NCBI RefSeq assembly: GCF_011050415.1
Contig: NZ_DRFS01000024.1
Location: forward strand, 62,001 to 126,000
DNA length: 64,000 bases
Direction of reading: 5' to 3'
Source of the DNA: Halomonas sp.
GTDB lineage: Bacteria > Pseudomonadota > Gammaproteobacteria > Pseudomonadales > Halomonadaceae
The number at the start of each line of letters is the position of its first letter. Positions within the stretch are counted from its first letter, which is position 1. Positions 1 to 9,331 of the stretch are shown here, piece after piece. The notes beneath the pieces are model-generated. The model did not search any database. It was not told where the DNA came from and saw only the letters and a program-made list of their open reading frames with translations. Both the position numbers and the translations under genes were made by a program.

Positions 1-2
1 TG

Positions 3-1118
3 GTGATTGGCGTGGGTGGCTGTGTGGCTAGCCAAGAAGGCGAAGCCATTCGCAAGCGTGCGCCACATGTGGATATGGTGTTTGGGCCACAAACTCTTCA
101 CCGCGTGCCCTCCATGCTGGATGCCCGTAGCAACAACCAGATTGCCGCGGTGGATGTCACCTTCCCCGAGATTGAGAAATTCGACCACCTACCCAAGCCC
201 ACTTCTGATGGTGCCACGGCGTTTGTATCGATTATGGAAGGCTGCTCCAAGTACTGCACCTTCTGCGTAGTCCCCTACACCCGCGGAGAAGAAGTATCGC
301 GACCCTTCGAAGCGGTAATGGATGAAGTCATTCACCTTTCCGATCAGGGAGTGCGTGAGATCAACCTGCTCGGCCAAAATGTTAATGCCTACCGTGGCGA
401 GAATCAGTTGGGCGATGAGATCGACTTGGCCGAACTAATTGCCTGCGTGGCAGCAGTCGACGGGATTGATCGCGTTCGCTTCACAACCTCCCACCCGGTA
501 GAGTTCACCGATAGCTTAGTGGACGCTTTCGCTGATATTCCTGAGCTGGTGAGCCACTTGCACCTGCCGGTTCAGTCGGGCTCAGACCGCATTCTTACTG
601 CCATGAAACGTGGGCACACAGCAGCCGAGTATGTCGAAAAGATGGAGCGCATCCGCGCTAACCGCCCAGATATTAGCTTCTCCTCTGACTTCATCATCGG
701 CTTCCCAGGTGAAACAGAAGAAGATTTCGAAGCGACGATGAATCTGATCCATCAAATTGGCTTCGACCATTCGTTTAGCTTCGTTTACTCCGCCCGACCC
801 GGCACCCCTGCTTCTGGCCTACCGGATGAAACGCCGGAGAGCGTTAAAAAGCAGCGCCTGGCGATTTTACAAGAGCGGATTATTCAGCAAACCGCGCAGA
901 TTAGCCGTCGCATGGTAGGTAGCACTCAGCGCGTTTTGGTTAACGGATTCTCACCACGCGACCCCGGCCAGCTTTCCGGTCGTACTGAGAACAATCGGGT
1001 GGTTAACTTCCGTGCCGCTAACCCCACCGAGCTGATCGGCTACTTTGTTGATGTCGAGATCACCGAAGCATTCCCCAATTCGCTACGCGGCGAGCTTGCC
1101 TCACCCGAGCGCTATTGA
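3..1118 (+). CDS. miaB: tRNA-2-methylthio-N6-dimethylallyladenosine synthase MiaB, 5' truncated by window edge
   Basis: C-terminal ~370 residues of MiaB, the radical-SAM methylthiotransferase that converts i6A37 to ms2i6A37 in tRNAs reading UNN codons. The GGC near the visible start is the last conserved cysteine of the N-terminal methylthiotransferase domain. The radical-SAM cluster CSKYCTFC follows at visible residues 81-88 and a TRAM-like RNA-binding region closes the protein. Compared with the ~450-475 residues usual for MiaB, roughly the first 80-100 are missing because the window begins inside the gene; the first visible codon is GTG and is not a start. It heads the conserved miaB-ybeZ-ybeY-corC-lnt block. 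The identification is secure; only the 5' end is unknown. Confidence 0.97.
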   Translation: MIGVGGCVASQEGEAIRKRAPHVDMVFGPQTLHRVPSMLDARSNNQIAAVDVTFPEIEKFDHLPKPTSDGATAFVSIMEGCSKYCTFCVVPYTRGEEVSRPFEAVMDEVIHLSDQGVREINLLGQNVNAYRGENQLGDEIDLAELIACVAAVDGIDRVRFTTSHPVEFTDSLVDAFADIPELVSHLHLPVQSGSDRILTAMKRGHTAAEYVEKMERIRANRPDISFSSDFIIGFPGETEEDFEATMNLIHQIGFDHSFSFVYSARPGTPASGLPDETPESVKKQRLAILQERIIQQTAQISRRMVGSTQRVLVNGFSPRDPGQLSGRTENNRVVNFRAANPTELIGYFVDVEITEAFPNSLRGELASPERY

Positions 1119-1143
1119 CCGTTCACGTATTAACACAGGTAAT

Positions 1144-1165
1144 TGCCCCGAGACCGCTCGGGGCA
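1144..1165. terminator. GC-rich hairpin between miaB and ybeZ
   Basis: A perfect 9-bp inverted repeat (TGCCCCGAG, 4-nt loop, CTCGGGGCA) begins 26 bp after the miaB stop. No T tract follows on the + strand, so it may be a partial terminator or an mRNA-processing or stability hairpin between the two genes rather than a strong stop. Confidence 0.45.
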
Positions 1166-1207
1166 GTATGCTGAGCGATACACACACTAACGAGGGGTTT
1201 CCCACTC

Positions 1208-2287
1208 TTGAGCCAGCCAACACCTCAGGCCAATCGCATCATTACTTTAAGCCTTGAACCCAATGAACCGCAGCGACTTGCCAGCCTTTGCGGCCAGCAG
1301 GACGAGCATTTGAAGCTGATTGAAAGCCGTCTGGATGTGACGCTGCGCAACCGGGGCAATGTGTTTCAACTGGCAGGCCCTGGCAACCGTATCAAGGCAG
1401 CGGCGAACGTGTTGGAACACCTCTATCGGGAAACCGCTTCTAGTGAGCTGGACGCAGATACCGTGCATCTTTTCCTGCAGGAATCAGGACTTGAAGCAAT
1501 AGAAGATGACGAGGATGGCGCGGAAAGCAGCGGTGAAGTGATCATGCGCACGCCGCGCACCATGATCAAACCGCGCGGGCTTAACCAACAACGCTATGTC
1601 TCTAGCATCCGTGAACACGATATCAATTTCGGTGTTGGCCCTGCCGGTACGGGTAAAACCTACCTAGCTGTTGCCGCCGCGGTAGAAGCGCTTAATCAGC
1701 AGGAAGTACGCCGGATACTGCTGGTGCGCCCCGCCGTTGAAGCCGGTGAAAAGCTCGGCTTTCTACCTGGGGATCTGGCTCAGAAAATCGATCCCTACCT
1801 GCGCCCGCTTTACGATGCCCTGTATGAAATGATCGGTTTTGAGCAGGTCGCGAAGCTAATTGAGCGTCAGGTGATTGAAATTGCGCCGCTGGCGTATATG
1901 CGTGGCCGCACGCTTAACAACTCCTACATCATTCTTGATGAGAGCCAGAATACCACTCCGGAGCAGATGAAAATGTTCCTGACCAGGATAGGCTTTGGCT
2001 CTACGGCGGTGATTACTGGCGACGTCACCCAGGTCGATCTGCCTAAAGGCCAGCGTTCAGGGCTGATTCAGGTGCTGGACGTGCTAAAAGACACCCCGGG
2101 GATTGGTGTTACTCACTTTGCTGCCAAGGACGTAGTCCGCCATCCGTTGGTTCAACGCATAATCGAAGCCTACGATATGTTTGAATCTCAACAGGAGGTG
2201 GAAGAGCGTGCTCGTCGTGAGGTTCGCCAGCAAGAGCGCGATGCGCGCATGCACGCACGTGAGGGCTCCTGGGATGCCTCACGATGA
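1208..2287 (+). CDS. ybeZ: PhoH-like ATPase YbeZ
   Basis: PhoH-family P-loop ATPase of 359 residues, close to E. coli YbeZ in length and sequence. Walker A GPAGTGKT is at residues 144-151 and Walker B IILDES at 241-246. The N-terminal ~100 residues form the KH-like region typical of YbeZ. The family partners with the RNase YbeY and is implicated in RNA and ribosome maintenance, but its precise role is not settled. The chosen start is TTG, preceded by a GAGGGG Shine-Dalgarno; no upstream in-frame ATG fits and the N-terminus aligns with the family there. The stop overlaps the ybeY start by 4 bp (ATGA), indicating translational coupling. Confidence 0.95.
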   Translation: MSQPTPQANRIITLSLEPNEPQRLASLCGQQDEHLKLIESRLDVTLRNRGNVFQLAGPGNRIKAAANVLEHLYRETASSELDADTVHLFLQESGLEAIEDDEDGAESSGEVIMRTPRTMIKPRGLNQQRYVSSIREHDINFGVGPAGTGKTYLAVAAAVEALNQQEVRRILLVRPAVEAGEKLGFLPGDLAQKIDPYLRPLYDALYEMIGFEQVAKLIERQVIEIAPLAYMRGRTLNNSYIILDESQNTTPEQMKMFLTRIGFGSTAVITGDVTQVDLPKGQRSGLIQVLDVLKDTPGIGVTHFAAKDVVRHPLVQRIIEAYDMFESQQEVEERARREVRQQERDARMHAREGSWDASR

Positions 2288-2775
2288 ATGAACTCATCGT
2301 TGATCGGCAAGCGGCAATCAACGAACCCTTGCTTCCCACTCTTGCACAGCTCACCCACTGGGTGGGCTGTGTTTTTGCGCACCATCCCGATGACCAGCGT
2401 CATGAAGTGACTATCCGCTTTGTCGATGAGGCAGAAAGCCAGACCCTTAACCGTGATTATCGCGGTAAAGATAAAACAACGAACGTGCTGTCATTTCCTT
2501 TTGAGAGCCCGCCGGGGATTGACCTGCCTCTATTAGGCGATTTAGTCATTTGTCATGCTGTGGTGGCTCATGAAGCCAAGCAGCAAGGCAAGCCGCTTGA
2601 GCACCACTACGCACACATGGTAGTGCATGGCACCTTGCATTTAATGGGCTACGATCATATTGATGATCAAGAAGCTGAAGAGATGGAGCAGTTTGAGCGT
2701 GAATTACTAGCCGAACTGAATATCCCCGATCCCTATTCAGTGGATATACATAGCTCTGATAACGATGATCAATAA
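2284..2775 (+). CDS. ybeY: Endoribonuclease YbeY (rRNA maturation factor)
   Basis: UPF0054 metalloprotein of 163 residues. The zinc motif [11 protein letters not shown] (H115, H119, H125) is intact and the conserved arginine is present (R60). In E. coli YbeY takes part in 16S rRNA 3'-end maturation and 70S ribosome quality control. It overlaps ybeZ by 4 bp, so the two are almost certainly co-translated. The acidic C-terminal tail rich in Asp and Ser is a little longer than in E. coli, as expected in a halophile. Confidence 0.96.
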   Translation: MNELIVDRQAAINEPLLPTLAQLTHWVGCVFAHHPDDQRHEVTIRFVDEAESQTLNRDYRGKDKTTNVLSFPFESPPGIDLPLLGDLVICHAVVAHEAKQQGKPLEHHYAHMVVHGTLHLMGYDHIDDQEAEEMEQFERELLAELNIPDPYSVDIHSSDNDDQ

Positions 2776-2862
2776 ATACTTAGCATCTTTATCGCCCAAT
2801 ATCAGATGCGTTAAATCACTTAACAACTAATCTGGTACTATCCCCCGTTTCAGTGATAAAAC

Positions 2863-2894
2863 AGCTAGCTGACGACATAGCTAGCTGACGATAT
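2863..2894 (+). repeat. 16-bp direct tandem repeat (two copies) upstream of corC
   Basis: Two adjacent copies of AGCTAGCTGACGACAT, the second ending ATAT (one mismatch), lie 48 bp before the corC start. Each copy contains the palindrome AGCTAGCT. They could be a recent slippage duplication or a repeated protein site; nothing else identifies them. Confidence 0.6.
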
Positions 2895-2941
2895 AGTAAG
2901 TGAGATAGCAACTGTCTGCCCGCAAACGAGAGAATTGACGC

Positions 2942-3841
2942 ATGAGCGAAGACCGATCGAGCAACCCCAATCAAAAATCCTGGCTCGAGAAACTCTTTGG
3001 CGCCCTTTCCGGAGACAATGACGAACCCAGTTCACGCGATGAGCTGATGACGTTTTTACGCCATACCGCAGGTAAATTAAAGCTGGATCAAGACGCCATC
3101 ATGATTATTGAAGGTGCGCTTGAGATCAGCGATCAGCAGGTGCGCGAAGTACTGATCCCCCGCTCGCAGGTTTCCGCGATAGCGCTGGATCAGACCAGCG
3201 ATGGCTATCTGCCGCTAATTCAGGAAACCGGCCACTCCCGCTACCCGGTGATTGGCGAAAATCTGGATGACGTAAAAGGCATTCTGCTGGTAAAAGACCT
3301 GTTACCGCTGCTCTCCCAGACTCAGGCTCAGCGTGATGCCTTCAAGCTGGAAGACATCCTGCGCCCGGCCATGTTTATCCCTGAATCAAAACGCCTTAAT
3401 AGCCTGCTTAAGGAGTTTCGCGATACCCACAATCATATGGCAGTGGTGGTCGACGAGTATGGCGGCACCGCGGGTATTATTACTATCGAAGATATTCTTG
3501 AGCAGATCGTCGGTGATATCGAAGATGAACACGATACCGATGAAGAGGACGATATTCGCGAGATAGAGAATGGCCACTTTGCTATTCGTGCGCTGACGCC
3601 CATCGAAGACTTTAACGAACGCTTTAATGCCGAGTTCTCTGACGATGAGTTTGATACCGTTGGCGGCCTGGTGATGCAGCAGTTTGGTCATTTACCCCGT
3701 CGCGGTGAGCACACCATTCTCGGCGGCTGGCGATTTGTGATTCTCAATGCCGACACTCGGCGCATTCGCCTACTCGAAGCCTACCGTGACAGCCGGCGTG
3801 ACGACGATGTAGACAAAGAAAAAGAGGACGAACTAGCCTAA
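2942..3841 (+). CDS. corC: CorC/YbeX CBS-domain protein
   Basis: Soluble HlyC/CorC-family protein of 299 residues (E. coli CorC/YbeX 292). Two CBS domains occupy roughly residues 65-190, including the conserved VDEYGGTAGIITIEDILEQI region near 170-190, and a CorC/HlyC transporter-associated domain occupies roughly 205-285. Historically linked to Mg2+/Co2+ efflux; its chromosomal position with ybeZ-ybeY also links it to ribosome metabolism. The ATG follows GAGAG. A 166-bp gap with a tandem repeat separates it from ybeY, so it may have its own promoter. Lys/Asp/Glu-rich C-terminus. Confidence 0.93.
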   Translation: MSEDRSSNPNQKSWLEKLFGALSGDNDEPSSRDELMTFLRHTAGKLKLDQDAIMIIEGALEISDQQVREVLIPRSQVSAIALDQTSDGYLPLIQETGHSRYPVIGENLDDVKGILLVKDLLPLLSQTQAQRDAFKLEDILRPAMFIPESKRLNSLLKEFRDTHNHMAVVVDEYGGTAGIITIEDILEQIVGDIEDEHDTDEEDDIREIENGHFAIRALTPIEDFNERFNAEFSDDEFDTVGGLVMQQFGHLPRRGEHTILGGWRFVILNADTRRIRLLEAYRDSRRDDDVDKEKEDELA

Positions 3842-3944
3842 CCTGGGCTTTTGTTTGTCGCTCCGCATCATCCTTCGAATCTTATTCGCCGGACCTTATT
3901 CGTCGAACCTTTTCCTTCAAATCTTACCGACAAAGGTTATCGCT

Positions 3945-5429
3945 ATGGGCTTACCCCCCGCGTTTTTGTTACAGCTGCTTGCTGCCCTGGTCGCGGGCGG
4001 CTTTACCACGTTAACCGCTTCCCCCTTTGAGTTTTGGTGGTTAGGCCCCGTAGCGATTGGTTTGCTCTATGTTGGTCTACACAGCTTAACGCCTGCCCAG
4101 GCAGCGCTAAAAGGCTGGTTATATGGCGTGGCGCTATTTGCCAGCGGTACTTCCTGGGTATATGTCTCTATTCATGACTATGGCTATACCGGCGTACCGT
4201 TGGCAGTCTTCTTAACGGCGCTGTTCGTCACCATCCTGGCGCTATTTTTTGCCGGTACTTTTTGGCTATACCGGCGTTTTACCACTGCGCGACTGGCGTT
4301 TATCAGTTTTGCAGGTGCCTGGGTATTAGGCGAAGTACTGCGTACCTACCTGTTTACCGGCTTTCCCTGGCTGCTGCTTGGCTCTGGCTATGTAGATTCG
4401 CCATTGGCCGCCTGGGCGCCCGTTGGTGGGGTATATCTGCTTTCGCTACTGGTCGCACTTAGCGGCGCATTCGCCGCTGAGCTACTACTACGCCGCCAGT
4501 GGTGGACGCTCGCACCCCTGGCGGCCATTTGGTTAACCCCACTGGTCTTGCCCCAGCAGTGGACCACGCCGGTAAGCGAGCCCACCCGCGTGGCACTCTT
4601 GCAAGGCAACCTACCGCAGCTATTAAAATGGACGCCAGAAGGCCAGCGCGTGGCGGCCAACACCTACAGCGAGCTTACCCGCGAAGTTGCCGATGAGGTC
4701 GACCTGATCATATGGCCTGAAACCGCTCTTCCCATGATGGAAACTCAGGCTCGGCCCGTGTTGGAACGAGTACAGGCTAACTTACCGCCTGACGTCGCTC
4801 TTCTCACTGGTATCGTTCAACGCGATGCACAGGAACGCTATTTCAATAGCGTGATTGGCGTGGGAAATGTAGAGGGCAGCTACCAAAAAGAGCACCTGGT
4901 GCCGTTTGGTGAATATCTTCCGCTGGAAAGCGTGCTACGTGGTGCGATTAATTTTTTCGATTTGCCCATGTCGACGTTTACCAAAGGCGCTGCCCAGCAA
5001 ACACCAATGCAGGCCGCCGGGATTAATATTGGCAATGCTATCTGCTATGAAATTATTTACCCGCAGTTAGTCGCTCGCCGCGCCCAAGACAGTGGTGTGA
5101 TCATGACGGTTTCAAATGACACCTGGTTTGGCGCCTCTATTGGCCCCCATCAGCATCTGCAGATGGCACGCCTGCGAGCGCTTGAGAATGGCCGCTATGT
5201 GATTCGCGCCACCAGCAACGGCATTACCGCCATTATCGATGCCAATGGACAAATTGTTGAGCGTGCACCGCAGTTCCAAACTGCATCGCTCACCGGTGAG
5301 TTTTATGCCATGGAGGGCTTAACGCCGTTTACCCGCACCGGCAGTTGGCCAGCTTGGCTATTGGCAGGACTAATGCTATTACCCGGTGTTGTGTCTGCTC
5401 GAAGTGGGCGCCAAGCGCACCGCGGATAA
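3945..5429 (+). CDS. lnt: Apolipoprotein N-acyltransferase Lnt
   Basis: Inner-membrane enzyme that adds the third acyl chain to lipoproteins on the periplasmic side. The N-terminal half carries about six hydrophobic segments and the C-terminal half is a nitrilase-fold domain. With the ATG at 3945 as residue 1, the catalytic triad is E259 (WPETALP), K315 (QKEHLVPFGE) and C367 (NAICYEIIYP). The frame stays open upstream to a TTG at 3855, but the ATG start gives 494 residues and the expected family N-terminus beginning directly with a membrane segment. A strong terminator follows. Last gene of the miaB block. Confidence 0.94.
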   Translation: MGLPPAFLLQLLAALVAGGFTTLTASPFEFWWLGPVAIGLLYVGLHSLTPAQAALKGWLYGVALFASGTSWVYVSIHDYGYTGVPLAVFLTALFVTILALFFAGTFWLYRRFTTARLAFISFAGAWVLGEVLRTYLFTGFPWLLLGSGYVDSPLAAWAPVGGVYLLSLLVALSGAFAAELLLRRQWWTLAPLAAIWLTPLVLPQQWTTPVSEPTRVALLQGNLPQLLKWTPEGQRVAANTYSELTREVADEVDLIIWPETALPMMETQARPVLERVQANLPPDVALLTGIVQRDAQERYFNSVIGVGNVEGSYQKEHLVPFGEYLPLESVLRGAINFFDLPMSTFTKGAAQQTPMQAAGINIGNAICYEIIYPQLVARRAQDSGVIMTVSNDTWFGASIGPHQHLQMARLRALENGRYVIRATSNGITAIIDANGQIVERAPQFQTASLTGEFYAMEGLTPFTRTGSWPAWLLAGLMLLPGVVSARSGRQAHRG

Positions 5430-5460
5430 AGCCTCGTTGCCTACAGTGGCTGACTGAAAA

Positions 5461-5496
5461 AAATGGCCCGTGTCCGTTACAGGACACGGGCCATTT
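5461..5496. terminator. Bidirectional intrinsic terminator between lnt and the alcohol dehydrogenase
   Basis: A perfect 15-bp stem (left arm 5461-5475, right arm 5482-5496, core TGGCCCGTGTCC) with a 6-nt loop. An A run precedes it and TTT-GATTTTATT follows, so it can terminate lnt on + and the convergent dehydrogenase on -. Confidence 0.9.
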
Positions 5497-5572
5497 GATT
5501 TTATTAAGCGCCTATTACCCACCAAGCAAATCTCCACCGAACGGGCAGCAAGCTTGGCAGGTGCGCTGTTAT

Positions 5573-6634
5573 TTAGGCGGCGCTATTTTTCAGCGTCGCC
5601 ATATCAATCACAAAACGATAGCGTACGTCGCCTTTCTCCATCCGCTCAAAGCCTTCATTAATATTGTTGATATCGAGCATTTCGATATCACAAGTAATGC
5701 CTTTTTCAGCGCACAGTTTGAGTAACTCTTCGGTTTCGGCAATGCCACCTATTAGCGAACCGGCAACCACGCGACGCTTAAACACCAGGTTGAACGCTTC
5801 AATAGCTGGTTCAATGGGCTCCAACAGCCCAACGATAATGTGCGTGCCATCATACTTCAGCAACTTAAGGTACGGATTGAGATCGTGCTGCACGGGCACG
5901 GTGTCTAGCATGAAGTCGAAGGTTTCAGCGACTGCGTCCATCTGCGCTTGATCGCTGGAAACGACGACGTGGTCAGCGCCATTACGCTTGGCTTCTTCAA
6001 CTTTCGCGTCAGTACGCGTGAATACCGTTACTTCAGCACCCAGCGCTTTAGCCAGTTTAACGCCCATGTGACCTAAACCACCCATACCAATCACGCCCAC
6101 TTTATGGCCTTTACCAACGCCGTGATGCTTCAAGGGTGAGTAGGTCGTAATCCCCGCGCAGAGAATCGGTGCTGCAGAAGCCAGATCAATCCCATCAGGC
6201 ATTTGCAGCACGAAGTGCTCGCTGACCACAATGGAGTCGGAATAGCCGCCCTGAGTAATAGTGCCATCCTGGCGATCTTGGCTGCCGTAGGTCATGGTAA
6301 AGCCTTCCAGGCAGTACTGCTCGACGCCATCTTTGCAGGCAGAACAAGACCGGCATGAATCGACCATGCAACCCACACCGACTAAGTCTCCGGCTTTGAA
6401 ACGCGTGACTTTATCGCCCACAGACGTAACGCGGCCGACAATTTCATGGCCCGGCACAACGGGGTACTGGCTCATACCCCAGTCATTGCGCGCAAAGTGC
6501 AGATCACTGTGGCAGACACCGCAGTAGAGAATTTCAATGGCCACATCATCGGGGCGCGGCTGGCGGCGATCAAAATTAAACGGTGCTAAGGGCTTATCCT
6601 CAGCAAATGCCGCATAGGATTTGGCTTGACTCAT
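5573..6634 (-). CDS. Zinc-dependent alcohol/aldehyde dehydrogenase, YahK/cinnamyl-alcohol-dehydrogenase type
   Basis: Medium-chain NADP(H) dehydrogenase of 353 residues resembling E. coli YahK throughout. Catalytic zinc ligands include C41 (GVCHSD) and H63 (PGHE). The structural zinc cysteines are C94, C97, C100 and C108. The Rossmann nucleotide motif GMGGLGHMG is present mid-protein. Family members reduce a broad range of aldehydes. It starts at ATG after GGAG and is divergent from an AraC-type activator. This layout resembles E. coli yqhC-yqhD, where the regulator responds to reactive aldehydes. The detoxification role is inferred; the exact substrate cannot be read from the sequence. Confidence 0.9.
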   Translation of the reverse strand: MSQAKSYAAFAEDKPLAPFNFDRRQPRPDDVAIEILYCGVCHSDLHFARNDWGMSQYPVVPGHEIVGRVTSVGDKVTRFKAGDLVGVGCMVDSCRSCSACKDGVEQYCLEGFTMTYGSQDRQDGTITQGGYSDSIVVSEHFVLQMPDGIDLASAAPILCAGITTYSPLKHHGVGKGHKVGVIGMGGLGHMGVKLAKALGAEVTVFTRTDAKVEEAKRNGADHVVVSSDQAQMDAVAETFDFMLDTVPVQHDLNPYLKLLKYDGTHIIVGLLEPIEPAIEAFNLVFKRRVVAGSLIGGIAETEELLKLCAEKGITCDIEMLDINNINEGFERMEKGDVRYRFVIDMATLKNSAA

Positions 6635-6854
6635 CAGGAAAACTCCATCGTGTCTTCATAAGACTGCTTATCAATCAGCAGTAACGCTCGCGTGCGAGGC
6701 ATGTAGACAGTATTCGCCTAATGAGCAGGGATAGCGATGATTGAAACTACGAGATTTTTGCCAATTACTCCGATGCAGCGTAATAAAATAACAAAAATAG
6801 TGGGAAAATAGCTATGATCATACAAATGCGATTAGAAAAAAGAGTGTTGTAGTT

Positions 6855-7748
6855 ATGGCCACCACTGCTCAGGCTGGCAATACGTTAGCCGACGTTATCA
6901 CCCCACTTGTTAACAAAGATGGTATGACGGCGACTCTATTGCCCGGCGTATTGCTGCTTTGCCTAAGCCGCCATCAAGTGCGCACGCCACTCCTCTATGA
7001 GCCCAGCCTAACCATTATTGCCCAAGGGCGTAAAACAGGTTATCTGGGGGATCGCGAGATCCACTACGATCCCGGTCAATACTTAGTGCAAACATTGCCT
7101 CTTCCGTTTGAGTGCGAAACCTATGGCTCTTTGGAAGCCCCACTGCTGGGTATTTCAGTACGTTTGGATCCGGCGCTATTAAGTGAAATGGTAACCGCGA
7201 TGGGTGATACAAGCAGCCACGGTCAGGTACCACTGCCGATGGCCTCCGTGGCCATGACAGAAGGCATGCAAGACGCCGTTTTGCGCTTAGCCCGCACGCT
7301 GCATGTGGAAATAGAGTGCCGCACTATGGGCACAGCGCGCATTCGCGACGTGGTGTTTGAAGCGCTGAAGGGGGAGCAAGGCCAAGCGCTAAGGGCGCTG
7401 GTATTAGGACATGGTAACTACTCACGCATCGTGCAGGTGTTATCTAAGCTTCACAGCCATTTTGCTGACGACTTTAGCGTGGAGCAGTTGGCTTCTCAGG
7501 CCAACATGAGTGCTTCGACGTTCCACCAGCACTTTAAGCAGATTACTCGCGCCTCACCGGCACAGTACTTAAAACGCCTGCGTTTGATCAAAGCGCAGCA
7601 GTTGCTGCTTCAGGATAATCATAACGTCAATCAGGCCGCTGCGGCGGTTGGGTACCGCAGCGTGCCTCAGTTTAGCCGCGACTATAAGCGCTACTTTGGC
7701 GAGCCCCCGCTGCAACATCGCCGACAGGAGCAGGCTTTAAGGGCTTAA
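6855..7748 (+). CDS. AraC-family regulator with AraC_N domain (YqhC-like)
   Basis: 297-residue regulator. Residues ~15-180 fit the AraC_N cupin-like domain (SLTIIAQGRK, LGDREIHYDPGQYLV), and the C-terminal ~100 residues hold two helix-turn-helix motifs ending in VGYRSVPQFSRDYKRYFG. It is transcribed away from the zinc dehydrogenase, with a 220-bp shared promoter region, so the dehydrogenase is its likely target. YqhC of E. coli has the same architecture. No inducer can be read from the sequence. The Shine-Dalgarno is weak, but the N-terminus matches the family at this ATG. Confidence 0.85.
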   Translation: MATTAQAGNTLADVITPLVNKDGMTATLLPGVLLLCLSRHQVRTPLLYEPSLTIIAQGRKTGYLGDREIHYDPGQYLVQTLPLPFECETYGSLEAPLLGISVRLDPALLSEMVTAMGDTSSHGQVPLPMASVAMTEGMQDAVLRLARTLHVEIECRTMGTARIRDVVFEALKGEQGQALRALVLGHGNYSRIVQVLSKLHSHFADDFSVEQLASQANMSASTFHQHFKQITRASPAQYLKRLRLIKAQQLLLQDNHNVNQAAAAVGYRSVPQFSRDYKRYFGEPPLQHRRQEQALRA

Positions 7749-7762
7749 ACCGAACATTAGCG

Positions 7763-7805
7763 CTTAATTTAGCAAAACTTATTTAGCAAAGCTTATTTAG
7801 CAAAA
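7763..7805 (-). repeat. Three tandem 14-15 bp units at the 3' end of the VOC gene
   Basis: Units at 7763-7777, 7778-7791 and 7792-7805 share CTTATTTAGCAAA. On the - strand the first unit contains the last codons and stop of the VOC gene (encoding FAK-stop), and the following units repeat that stop-containing segment. This looks like a local slippage duplication of the gene end. Confidence 0.7.
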
Positions 7806-8218
7806 ATCTGGCTCATGTCTTTAAACGCCTTGAACTCTAACGCGTTACCGCATGGATCGAGCAAGAACATCGTAGCCTGCTCACCCACTTCGCCTTTAAA
7901 ACGGATATAGGGTTCGATCACAAATTGCGTCTCGCGCGCTTTCAGGCGCTCTGCGAGGGCTTCCCATTCATCCCACTCTAAGATCACGCCGAAATGCGGC
8001 ACCGGTACATCGTGCCCATCGACTGGATTAGAATGAGCGCTCTCTTGGCCAGGCGTTTTGGGCTGCTCATGGATTACTAACTGGTGACCAAAAAAATTAA
8101 AGTCGACCCACTGTTCGCTGGAACGCCCCTCTTCTAAGCCAAATACGTCATTATAAAATGCACGTGCCAGCGCTACATCGTAAACAGGAATAGCCAAATG
8201 GAAGGGTGAAAGGCTCAT
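7793..8218 (-). CDS. VOC-family (glyoxalase/bleomycin-resistance fold) protein
   Basis: 141-residue vicinal-oxygen-chelate protein with two beta-alpha-beta-beta-beta modules: [15 protein letters not shown] at residues 7-21 opens the first and [11 protein letters not shown] opens the second. It ends with a typical [15 protein letters not shown] strand whose Glu is a likely metal ligand. Function is unassigned; members include glyoxalases, dioxygenases and drug-binding proteins. Start ATG after GGAGA. Divergent from a LysR regulator, which probably controls it. The stop codon lies in a tandem repeat. Confidence 0.85.
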   Translation of the reverse strand: MSLSPFHLAIPVYDVALARAFYNDVFGLEEGRSSEQWVDFNFFGHQLVIHEQPKTPGQESAHSNPVDGHDVPVPHFGVILEWDEWEALAERLKARETQFVIEPYIRFKGEVGEQATMFLLDPCGNALEFKAFKDMSQIFAK

Positions 8219-8348
8219 CGTCGTCTCCAGCTTATTAGTTTTGGGGGATGAGTGGCACTTTGTGCTGCCACGGTGTATTCATCCTAAGACGGCGCATGGG
8301 AAAATAAAATCAATATCTATTTGGCTGATACACAAAAAGGATTTATCA

Positions 8349-9233
8349 ATGATCCGCGAGCTGAAAACATTAATAGCGGTGGCCCAGGAAGGCACCTTTG
8401 CCGCAGCGGGAAACAAAATTGGCCTTACTCAAGCGGCGGTGAGCGCGCAAATGAAACGCCTAGAGGAGGAGCTGGGTATCGCACTGTTCGAGCGTAAAGG
8501 GCGTGCGGCCATACTGACCCAACGGGGGCATGAAACCCTGCAGCAAGCCCATGCTTTGATAACCCTCTATGGCACGTTGGGCGCCTCCGGAGCAGGCCAA
8601 CCAACAACGCAACGTATTAATATTGGTGCCATTGCCTCAATACAGCGATCGCTTTTGCCTGATGCCCTGGCACGCTTTCATCATACCTATCGTGAGTGCC
8701 GCACGCGCGTAGTGCCTGGGCTCTCTATGGAGCTAGTCAATCAGGTCGATGCAGGCGAGCTGGATATGGCGGTGATCATTCGTCCACCCTTTTCGCTGCA
8801 TAGCGATCTGCGCTGGACACCCCTTGCCCATGAGCCTTTTCGCCTCATCGCTCCCATGCATATTAACGGCGAACAATGGCGTGAACTGCTGACTACCCAC
8901 CCCTTCATACGCTACGACCGCGCCTCCTTTGGTGGTCGCCAGGTCGACCGCTTCCTACGCGACAACCACTGCAAGGTGCACGAGGTATGCGAGGTGGACG
9001 AACTCGAGGCCATCGTTAAACTCGTCGCCAAAGGGGTAGGCGTTGCCTTAGTGCCTCAGGCAATAGCCCAGCAGCATTGGCCGGATGAAGTGCGTGCGAT
9101 TGATTTAGGCGAGCGAACCTTTCACCGCGACATAGGACTGATTCACCCTACCAGCGGACATCTTAGCAACCCCGCCCGGACACTTGCCCAGCTTATTAGT
9201 GATACTGCCCAGCAACTGGAACCCACCCGCTAA
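8349..9233 (+). CDS. LysR-family transcriptional regulator
   Basis: 294-residue LysR protein with an N-terminal winged HTH (MIRELKTLIAVAQEGTFAAA) and a substrate-binding domain from ~residue 90. The frame is open further upstream to 8241, but AAGGA sits just before the ATG at 8349 and the family N-terminus starts there. It is divergent from the VOC gene. An imperfect dyad ATCA-N13-TGAT at 8309-8329 in the shared region could be its site, although this is weak evidence. The inducer is unknown. Confidence 0.88.
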   Translation: MIRELKTLIAVAQEGTFAAAGNKIGLTQAAVSAQMKRLEEELGIALFERKGRAAILTQRGHETLQQAHALITLYGTLGASGAGQPTTQRINIGAIASIQRSLLPDALARFHHTYRECRTRVVPGLSMELVNQVDAGELDMAVIIRPPFSLHSDLRWTPLAHEPFRLIAPMHINGEQWRELLTTHPFIRYDRASFGGRQVDRFLRDNHCKVHEVCEVDELEAIVKLVAKGVGVALVPQAIAQQHWPDEVRAIDLGERTFHRDIGLIHPTSGHLSNPARTLAQLISDTAQQLEPTR

Positions 9234-9259
9234 ATAAATAGAGATATAAAATAGCTATA

Positions 9260-9292
9260 GAAAAACGCTACCCCCGATCAACGAGGATAGCG
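9260..9292 (-). terminator. Intrinsic terminator downstream of mqo
   Basis: Read on the - strand: an 11-bp stem (CGCTATCCTCG / CGGGGGTAGCG, two G-U pairs), a 5-nt loop, then TTTTTCTATAG. It lies 40 bp after the mqo stop. A second, weaker stem (AAATAGCG/CGCTATTT, 9300-9321) lies between it and the gene. Confidence 0.85.
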
Positions 9293-9331
9293 CCGTTCAA
9301 AATAGCGGTTAAACGCTATTTGAAGAGATCG

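Noticed and set aside
3855..3944. Upstream extension of lnt from a TTG codon
   Set aside because: No Shine-Dalgarno; the family N-terminus and first membrane helix begin at the ATG at 3945.
5345..5725. 126-codon + strand ORF across the lnt end, terminator and dehydrogenase end
   Set aside because: It runs through a strong terminator hairpin and two well-supported genes, and its translation resembles no protein.
8309..8329. ATCA-N13-TGAT dyad before the first LysR gene
   Set aside because: Short and degenerate; not distinguishable from chance without alignment.
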